64,000 nt of DNA from Myxococcales bacterium (GTDB taxonomy: Bacteria > Myxococcota_A > Polyangia > Nannocystales > Nannocystaceae), in assembly GCA_020633315.1 (NCBI GenBank), contig JACKDV010000011.1:1-64000 (forward strand), in the 5' to 3' direction. The notes beneath the pieces were generated by a model. It did not search any database. It worked only from the letters and a program-made list of their open reading frames with translations, and was not told the origin of the DNA. This document shows positions 18,185-24,757 of this stretch, in pieces; the first letter of the stretch is position 1, and every line of letters starts with the position of its first letter. The position numbers were made by a program, and so were the translations under genes.

Positions 18185-18997
18185 ATGAACGGGATGCGAA
18201 GTGTTGGACGAGCGCTCCGTCGGCAGGCCGCCGGTACTGCGATCATGCTCTGTAGCGCTTGGCTCGGTCTTCCGATGAACCGCGCGGACGCGGCGATTCC
18301 CGACGGAGTCACCATCGACGTCCGCGTCGACGAGGGGATCCTCGAAGCAAGTGAGCTTCGGGACTGGGTCGACGAAGCTGCCCGCTCGGCTCTCGAAGCC
18401 CTGCCCGACCAAGCGAAGCGACGTGGAACCGTGCGCATCATGGTGGACGGCGCGCTCTACGACTACCGCGTGACCCTCGAGGCTCGCCAGGGAGACCGCC
18501 TCGAGGGAGATCCACGCCAGTGGGACTGCAAGTGCTCCAATGGCGAGCTCCTCGATCGCCTGCAAGACGAGCTTCCCCCCATGCTGCAGAGGCTGGTCTA
18601 CGAAGAGCAGGAGGAGCCGCGGCCACCAGCTCCGACCCACGAGACCGAGCCGAACGACGACGGCGCGGAGACAACGCCCGTCCACAAGGAGCGCCTTGGT
18701 CCCCGGGGAGCCGCGGGCGTGACACTGACCGCCCTCGGAACCACCGGGATCGCCGCGGGCCTCGCGATGGCCATCGTCGCCAACGCGCCCCCCGACGCCC
18801 TGTGGAGCACCCGAGAAAAGAGCAACGCACTACCTGCCGGCCTCGTGCTCGGGGCGAGCACCGGCGTCCTGCTCACCGGGGTCGTCCTCCTCGCCCTACG
18901 CGAGCGGGTCGGCCACCGGGACCCCTCGGCGACCGCACTGCTGCCAACCCTCGATGGCCGCGGCAGTCTCGCCCTCACGCTTCGCAAGAGGTTCTAG
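18185..18997 (+). CDS. Kinase-cassette membrane protein (YxY/CxC/two-TM family)
   Basis: 270 residues. Signal peptide (AGTAIMLCSAWLGLPMNRADA), then about 110 residues containing VRIMVDGALYDYRVTLEA and CKCSNGELLDRL, an acidic linker, two hydrophobic segments (GVTLTALGTTGIAAGLAMAI, LVLGASTGVLLTGVVLLAL) and a tail ending LTLRKRF. The YDYR, CxCS and ELLD words recur in two genes of the opposing cassette (23046-23963, 23960-24757), so this is a family tied to these kinases. Between kinase and Cys-repeat lipoprotein with 12- and 3-base gaps. I know of no named family; a periplasmic sensor or adaptor is only a guess. Confidence 0.72.
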   Translation: MNGMRSVGRALRRQAAGTAIMLCSAWLGLPMNRADAAIPDGVTIDVRVDEGILEASELRDWVDEAARSALEALPDQAKRRGTVRIMVDGALYDYRVTLEARQGDRLEGDPRQWDCKCSNGELLDRLQDELPPMLQRLVYEEQEEPRPPAPTHETEPNDDGAETTPVHKERLGPRGAAGVTLTALGTTGIAAGLAMAIVANAPPDALWSTREKSNALPAGLVLGASTGVLLTGVVLLALRERVGHRDPSATALLPTLDGRGSLALTLRKRF

Positions 18998-19000
18998 GAG

Positions 19001-20596
19001 ATGCCCTACTTCCCTCGCCCCCGGTTCCTCGGCCCGCTCCATGCCTGCATCGCCCTCGCGTTGGTGGGCACGGGACTCACTGCCACCGCCTGCACCGAGA
19101 CCATCACCAATCTCCACTACTGCTCCAACACCAACGGAGACGGCTACTGCGAGCAGCATCACCCCGGAGAGGAGCTCCACTGCGTGCTCGCAGCCACCTC
19201 CTGCTGGGACCAGATGCTGACTCCCGAGCAACGGAGCAACCCCGACTTCGATGGCTGCGTGGCATCGATGCCCGAGCCGGAGTGCCACAGTCCCTGTGGG
19301 GGCCAGCAATCCGCCGACGAGGCGGTCGGTTGCTACGGTCCACCCGAGGGCACGGGCACCGGCGGCACGGACGACTCCCCGAGCACTGGTGGCAACACCG
19401 GGCTCGACGACGGCACGTGGACCGACGGCGGAGGCAGCGAGGAGACGACTGACTCCGACGAAGGTTCGACCGGCGAACCGGACCCCTGCGGCAACGAGAT
19501 CCTCGATCCCGGCGAGGAGTGCGATCCCACCGTATTCGAGGCCGTGAGCTGCGAGTCCCTCGGGCTCGGGCCGGGCATGCTCGAGTGTACGGCGCTCTGC
19601 GAGCTCGACTTGACCGGCTGCGGGGAGCGAGGCTGTGGCAACGACGAGCGCGATGGCATGGAGCTCTGTGATGGCACCGATCTCGTCGGCTTCGACTGCA
19701 CGACCTTTGGTTTCGATGATGGCACCCTCGCGTGCGCGGACGACTGCTCGGCCTTCGACACCACGGCCTGCATCGGGTGTGGGGATGGAATGCGCAATGG
19801 GGGCGAGGAGTGCGACGGCTCGGACCTCGACGGACAGACCTGTGACTCGCTCGGCATCATCGGAGGAGGAGCCTCGCTGTCCTGTACGGCCGGTTGCACC
19901 TTCGACTTCTCGGGCTGCATCGGGTGCGGCGATGGGATGGTCAACGGCACCGAGGAATGCGACGGGCTCGACCTCGATGGAGAGACCTGTGCGTCGCAGG
20001 GGATCATCGGCGTCGGCGCGCCGTCCTGCGCGGCCAACTGCACGCTGGACACCTCGGCGTGTGTCGGGTGTGGCGATGGGGTCGTCGGAGGAACGGAGGA
20101 GTGCGACGGCATCCACCTCGGAGGTCAGACCTGCGAGACGCTCGGCATCACGGATGGCACCGGCGATCCGCTCTGCAGCTCCGACTGCACACTGGACACC
20201 TCGATGTGTACGGGCTGCGGGAACGGAGTAATCGACGCGGGGGAAGTGTGCGATGGGCTCGACATCGCGGCAGCGACTTGCGATTCGCTCGGGGTCGTTG
20301 GGGGTTCGGGCATGCCGTCCTGCACCAGCGGCTGCGAGCTCGACCTCTCGACGTGCAGCGGCTGCGGGAACGGGGTCATCGAGCTCGGAGAGGTCTGCGA
20401 CGAGGAAAACGTGGCCGGGCTCGATTGCGCCGCATTGGGACTCGGCGTGGGGGACGTGGGATGTCTTGAGGGATGCCTGGGGTTCGACATCTCGGCTTGC
20501 TGCATCGACATGGGAGCTGCGTGCAGCGAGGACGGGGACTGCTGCAGCGGCTCGACCTGCGTCGATGGTGTCTGCGTCACGCCCGTCGGCCCGTAA
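19001..20596 (+). CDS. Lipoprotein with seven tandem myxo-type disulfide repeats
   Basis: 531 residues. A signal peptide ends in LTATAC (lipobox-like). After an N-terminal Cys-containing part and a Gly/Thr/Ser/Asp linker come seven repeats of about 48 residues, from roughly residue 163 on, each starting CGxGxxxxGExCD and holding five or six Cys (for example CGDGMVNGTEECDG). This is the DUF4215 / Myxococcus cysteine-rich repeat pattern. The end GAACSEDGDCCSGSTC is a separate small disulfide knot. Likely displayed outside the cell. Last gene of the + cassette; its TAA lies in the left arm of the hairpin at 20589-20611. Confidence 0.88.
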   Translation: MPYFPRPRFLGPLHACIALALVGTGLTATACTETITNLHYCSNTNGDGYCEQHHPGEELHCVLAATSCWDQMLTPEQRSNPDFDGCVASMPEPECHSPCGGQQSADEAVGCYGPPEGTGTGGTDDSPSTGGNTGLDDGTWTDGGGSEETTDSDEGSTGEPDPCGNEILDPGEECDPTVFEAVSCESLGLGPGMLECTALCELDLTGCGERGCGNDERDGMELCDGTDLVGFDCTTFGFDDGTLACADDCSAFDTTACIGCGDGMRNGGEECDGSDLDGQTCDSLGIIGGGASLSCTAGCTFDFSGCIGCGDGMVNGTEECDGLDLDGETCASQGIIGVGAPSCAANCTLDTSACVGCGDGVVGGTEECDGIHLGGQTCETLGITDGTGDPLCSSDCTLDTSMCTGCGNGVIDAGEVCDGLDIAAATCDSLGVVGGSGMPSCTSGCELDLSTCSGCGNGVIELGEVCDEENVAGLDCAALGLGVGDVGCLEGCLGFDISACCIDMGAACSEDGDCCSGSTCVDGVCVTPVGP

Positions 20597-20611
20597 GGCG
20601 AGCCTACGGGC
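20589..20611. terminator. Shared bidirectional hairpin holding both stop codons
   Basis: GCCCGTA (20589-20595) pairs with TACGGGC (20605-20611) around a 9-base loop. The TAA of the + gene (20594-20596) starts in the left arm and the TAG of the - gene (20606-20604) starts in the right arm, so one stem-loop can end both convergent transcripts. No T-run is seen on either side. Confidence 0.6.
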
Positions 20612-22478
20612 GATCTGCGCCGGCGTAGTCCGATGAGCCCCCGACGCTCGGGCGGCCCTCGCCGTCGATGTCCGTCGAAGGGTCACCGTCTTGCCACATA
20701 GCAATGCCGGCAAAGACAGACGCTCCCAACCCGGCCAGATGATAGTCTCCCGAATCATGGCTCACAAACCACAAACCAGCCGAAGCGGGAGAACTCCAAT
20801 TAACATGCACCGTTTCGTCAATTGCAAGAGAGTTGTTATTCTCAATGGACGAGTAGCCGATGTCGATATTGAAATCACCACACTCAATATCCACATTACC
20901 ATCGGAGAAGTACCCAGTAGCAAACACGATCGAATTCACCAATACAACATTTGACAAGGCCGCATCAGTACAATGAATACCGTACGATGGCCCATTATCA
21001 TTCTCAGCACCCGCCGCAACAGTAGAATAGAGCAGAGACACGCTGGCACGACCCACGACCAACGTCTCGACATTGTCGAAGTCTTGCCCCAGAAAACTGT
21101 TCCTGACAATGGCATTTGCGAAACCCACCGCATTCAGAGCACCGCCATCATTCCTCACGATCGAGCTACGATCCACCCACAGACGAGCCCCATCCACGGA
21201 GACCCCTGCGTCCGAACCACTGTTGTTATCCACGATACGAAGACCGTCGACCAACACGGTGGTGGTTCCTCCTTCAACCGTCAACTGAGGAGATCCCAGA
21301 TTCCCATTGGTGTCGCCCCACACGGGGGTAGCACCAACTGCAGGAACAAATGCAACCAGCTTCCCGCCATCCACCGTCACCCCTGCCCCTCCCCCGTAGT
21401 TCCCGTCCCCCATGACGATCGTCAGGCCGTTCCCATCAGCCATGTCCACGAGGCCCTGTAGTCCACCATAGTTGTCCGACTGGTCGGCCATGAACACCCG
21501 ATCCGCGGGCAGGCACTCGCCGTCGAACAGGTTGCACGCTGCCGGTCCACACTCGTCGTGGCTCACACATGGCACGCAGATAAGATCCTCACCATGGCAG
21601 AAGCCGGGACAGGGATCATCTGGGCCCGGACTGCACTCCACGCACATTCCGCCGTGACACATGGGATGGCTCTCATCGGCGTCAGCACAAGCCTGATCCC
21701 CCTCATCCGACGAGGGAGCGTCGTTACATGGGACGCAGTCACCCATTTCATTGCAGTACGGATGATCGACGTCGCATTCTTCGTTCGACGTGCATCCTGA
21801 GCCGCCGGTCGTGGTCGACGTCGACACATCGCCAGTTCCGGAGTCTCCCGTCCCGGTACCTTCGCCGGTTGCACCACCGGTACCGCTGCTGCCCCCAGTC
21901 TCCGTCCCCTTGCCGTCGTCAATATCCTCGCACCACGCGAGATTCTCCAGCATCATCCGACTGAACGCATCGACGCCCGCGGTCGGAAATTTCGCGGCGG
22001 ACTCCCTTACTACGGCCTTGCGTTCGAGAACCTCATCGTAGAAACGCGCGAGATTCTCCCACACCGGCCGTACCGTTCCCTCGTCCAATGCACAGCGAGG
22101 GTCCTTGCCGCGATCCCGAAGCGCCGCCGCGAAGACTCCCTGCACACTGTCCAAGCCGTCTCCTTCGAAATTCCGTGGCATTCCGAACGGGGCCCAAGCG
22201 CGTCCCTCGGGAATCACCGGATCGCCGAGCTCGAGCTCGGCTCGTGGCCGACGGTCCGGCAGCACGAACAAGCCATTGGCGCTCACCTCGGCGACCTCGT
22301 TCGTTCCGGTAGGGATCACGCAGACGGTGCTCTCGTCTCCGCTCACCAGATCGCCTCCCTCGAACACACAGTGCTCATCCCGGCCACCAATGCAGCCGGA
22401 ATTGGAGAGGAGCAGCAAGCCCGTCATCACACAGGCGGAACGACGGCGGGCATCTCGGGTCACATCTTGGCGTGCCAT
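20604..22478 (-). CDS. Lipoprotein with Cys-rich middle and beta-helix domain
   Basis: 624 residues. Lipobox LLLLSNSGC near residue 28. Then an alpha/beta part, a Gly/Thr/Ser linker (GTGTGDSGTGDVSTSTTTGG), a Cys-rich block of short units (CTSNEECDVDHPYCNEMGDC, CPGFCHGEDLICVPC) and a C-terminal domain of about 300 residues with the rhythm of a right-handed parallel beta-helix (TVDGGKLVAFVPA, VLVDGLRIVDNNSG, NVVLVNSIVF). Such domains bind or cleave polysaccharides, or serve as adhesins. The beta-helix part is visibly AT-richer than its surroundings. Last gene of the - cassette, 3 bases after the stop of the gene before. Confidence 0.8.
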   Translation of the reverse strand: MARQDVTRDARRRSACVMTGLLLLSNSGCIGGRDEHCVFEGGDLVSGDESTVCVIPTGTNEVAEVSANGLFVLPDRRPRAELELGDPVIPEGRAWAPFGMPRNFEGDGLDSVQGVFAAALRDRGKDPRCALDEGTVRPVWENLARFYDEVLERKAVVRESAAKFPTAGVDAFSRMMLENLAWCEDIDDGKGTETGGSSGTGGATGEGTGTGDSGTGDVSTSTTTGGSGCTSNEECDVDHPYCNEMGDCVPCNDAPSSDEGDQACADADESHPMCHGGMCVECSPGPDDPCPGFCHGEDLICVPCVSHDECGPAACNLFDGECLPADRVFMADQSDNYGGLQGLVDMADGNGLTIVMGDGNYGGGAGVTVDGGKLVAFVPAVGATPVWGDTNGNLGSPQLTVEGGTTTVLVDGLRIVDNNSGSDAGVSVDGARLWVDRSSIVRNDGGALNAVGFANAIVRNSFLGQDFDNVETLVVGRASVSLLYSTVAAGAENDNGPSYGIHCTDAALSNVVLVNSIVFATGYFSDGNVDIECGDFNIDIGYSSIENNNSLAIDETVHVNWSSPASAGLWFVSHDSGDYHLAGLGASVFAGIAMWQDGDPSTDIDGEGRPSVGGSSDYAGADRP

Positions 22479-22481
22479 GGC

Positions 22482-23963
22482 TCATGCGAGAAGCGCGCGC
22501 CCAGCGGGCACCGGAACCAGGATACGGACCGGAGGAGATGTCTGGCGCGCCGCGGGCAAGAAGACAGGGGCGGTAGCCGGCAGCGCGGCAGAGATGCGCA
22601 GCGTAGGTGATGTCCGCGACATCCAGCGTGGATCGCAGGGCGGCGGGGAGGTGATCTGCGATAGCGTCGCGAGAAGCGGGTGCGAGACGGCGCACGCTGA
22701 CTGCCTGGGGCGCTCGTCGGCGAGCCGTGGTCCCGCGGTAGCCCGCCGCCGATCGACGCAAGGGCCCCAGGGCGGCGTCATGATTCTCAGATGCAGGGGA
22801 TGAGGATAGACTGGTCGGCACCGCGGTCTCGGGACGCGTGCGGAACGAGACGAGAACGAGGCGGCGAGACTCGATTGGACGATTCGGACCTGGAGTCGTC
22901 GAGACGAAACGGGGATGGGAAGCGGGATCGTCGGACACGAGAACGCGTGACGCCGATGCAGTAGCGATGGCGCATGGAGCGGACTTCGTGGCGAGTGACT
23001 ATCGGCGTCCGGTCGCACTGTCGCAGCGCGATCGCGGTGCTCGCAGAACCTTCCTTGGACGACGACACCCGCGTCGCGAGAGCTGACGTTCAGACGGACT
23101 CTCGGGCGTCTCGATGTTGCAGGCGGTACCGTCTCCAGATCCCGTGAATCACATCCCCGTGCTGCCGCATTCCTTCGACAACGCGTGATGTCTAGGACGA
23201 CCATCGTCACGCCACCGAGCAAGGCCGCCCCTCCCGCCGCTAGCAGCGGCACCGCTGGCGGGTGACGGTCGCGTTCCAGCACGGCGTCGTGCGGCCCCAA
23301 CGGCTTCGGCTCCGCCACTATCATGCTGCACCCTGCCGCCAACGCAGCTACACCAACTAGTCCGACCGCGATACCCGTGCCCCCGAGCGCCGTCGGGCGT
23401 ACACCAGAGCGAGAGGGCCCCCCTTCGGCTGGTGGCTCCTTCATGTCTTCCGACTCCGGCTCCGTCTCTTGCTCGTCCTCCGGCTCGAGCTCCGAGCGCT
23501 CTTCTACGATGGGCTCCCTCCGTAGGGTACCAACCGCGTCCCGTAGCTCTCGATCCACCAGGTCCAGCAGCTCTCGGCTACTGCACTCGCACCGCACGCG
23601 TTCGGGAGATCCCCCGACCACGCTACCATCCCTCAACGGGGTGACGGTGACCTCGTATGCATAGGTTTCCCCTTCGATCGCCACCTCGAGGCTCTGCTCA
23701 TGGCCCGGGAGCTTGACCTTCGTGTCGATCTCGGGATTGCGCTCGAGGATCCACCCTGGGAGCAGCCCCGCATCGTCGATGGAGGAGGCCACCGTGATCC
23801 GAAGGCCCTGCGATCGCCCCGACGCGCCCTTGGACTCGGCGGTCACGGGCTCACCGGCGCTGGACGATGGTGCAGCCTGGCCCCTCGTCGGGAGAGTGGC
23901 GAGCCCCACGAGGATCGAAGCCACCACGAGGGTACGAGCACGATCGGATTCCACACGTCTCAT
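22482..23963 (-). CDS. Kinase-cassette membrane protein (YxY/CxC/two-TM family) with doubtful C-terminal readthrough
   Basis: Open frame of 493 residues from ATG 23963, with AAGGAGG just upstream; the ATG overlaps the stop of the gene before (ATGA). Residues 1-306 (23963-23046) are a clear family member: signal peptide, YAYEVTVTP, CECSSRELLDLVDREL, acidic linker, two TM segments and an end VVVQGRF that matches the RKRF end of the paralogue at 18185-18997. There the paralogue stops with TAG; here the codon is TGC (23045-23043) and the frame runs on for 187 residues rich in Arg, Pro, Ser and His that look like untranslated sequence. Either a stop was lost, or there is a base error, or the tail is real. 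Confidence 0.68.
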   Translation of the reverse strand: MRRVESDRARTLVVASILVGLATLPTRGQAAPSSSAGEPVTAESKGASGRSQGLRITVASSIDDAGLLPGWILERNPEIDTKVKLPGHEQSLEVAIEGETYAYEVTVTPLRDGSVVGGSPERVRCECSSRELLDLVDRELRDAVGTLRREPIVEERSELEPEDEQETEPESEDMKEPPAEGGPSRSGVRPTALGGTGIAVGLVGVAALAAGCSMIVAEPKPLGPHDAVLERDRHPPAVPLLAAGGAALLGGVTMVVLDITRCRRNAAARGCDSRDLETVPPATSRRPRVRLNVSSRDAGVVVQGRFCEHRDRAATVRPDADSHSPRSPLHAPSLLHRRHAFSCPTIPLPIPVSSRRLQVRIVQSSLAASFSSRSARVPRPRCRPVYPHPLHLRIMTPPWGPCVDRRRATAGPRLADERPRQSACAVSHPLLATLSQITSPPPCDPRWMSRTSPTLRISAALPATAPVFLPAARQTSPPVRILVPVPAGRALLA

Positions 23964-24757
23964 CTCCAACCTCCTTGCGATCGACTCGCCCAGCAGCCTG
24001 CAACCGGAGTCCATGCGGCCCCGTGGCATCTCGAGCGATCCCGACGGCATCGCACCACGTCGACGACGAGCATCGTGAGCGCACCGGTCATCGTGGCCAG
24101 GCCCGCCCCCACGATGGCCAGCCCAGCCTTGTGCTCGTCGCCCTGCGCCACCACGGCGACGCCGCTGAGGGTCACCATGCTCCCCACCCCGAGGAATGCG
24201 ATCCCCACGTAGCCGACCGCCGTGGGCTCGTACGAGGTGTCCTGCTGTGCAAGCGCGGCATCCCGACGCTGCCGATACGCTTTCTCGCGGGCGATCTGTG
24301 CCTCGGCCTCCGCCAGCGCCTGGTTCTTCCGCCTCCGCTCCGCGACCTCTGCGATCGTCTCGGCCCCCGCGATGATCGCTTGCGCGACTCGATCGAGCAT
24401 CTCGTCGCTTCCGCACGAGCAGGCGATCGGCTCCGGCTGCTCATCGGCCGACAGGCTCACCTTGCCCTGGGAGAGGCTCAACGAGATCCGGTACTCGTAG
24501 GGCATCCCCGTGACCACGACTCGCACGAGATCGCCGTCCGCGAGCGGAGGATCCAAGCTCGCGACCACGTCGCGAGCCCGCTCCTCCACCCAGGTCTTGG
24601 TCAGCTCCGCGTCCGGGACCTCGGGGTCGACCTCCACCACCACGCCTTCGAGCAGCGCCTCGCCAACGGTGCGCTCACCCGCCGCCCGCTCGCTCGCTCG
24701 CGTGGTGTTGCCGAGCAGCAGGATTCCCGCCGCGATCAAGACTCTCGTCGGGCTCAT
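23960..24757 (-). CDS. Kinase-cassette membrane protein (YxY/CxC/two-TM family)
   Basis: 265 residues from ATG 24757. Signal peptide MSPTRVLIAAGILLLGNTTR, then VVVTGMPYEYRISLSL, ACSCGSDEMLDRV, a long charged helix (AEAEAQIAREKAYRQRRD) instead of the Pro/Glu linker of its relatives, and two TM segments (VGYVGIAFLGVGSMVTLSG, GLAIVGAGLATMTGALTML) ending near VVRCRRDRSRC. The YxY and CxCxxxExLD words make it a paralogue of 18185-18997 and 23046-23963. Its start overlaps the kinase stop and its stop overlaps the next start, so all three are translationally coupled. Confidence 0.75.
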   Translation of the reverse strand: MSPTRVLIAAGILLLGNTTRASERAAGERTVGEALLEGVVVEVDPEVPDAELTKTWVEERARDVVASLDPPLADGDLVRVVVTGMPYEYRISLSLSQGKVSLSADEQPEPIACSCGSDEMLDRVAQAIIAGAETIAEVAERRRKNQALAEAEAQIAREKAYRQRRDAALAQQDTSYEPTAVGYVGIAFLGVGSMVTLSGVAVVAQGDEHKAGLAIVGAGLATMTGALTMLVVDVVRCRRDRSRCHGAAWTPVAGCWASRSQGGWR

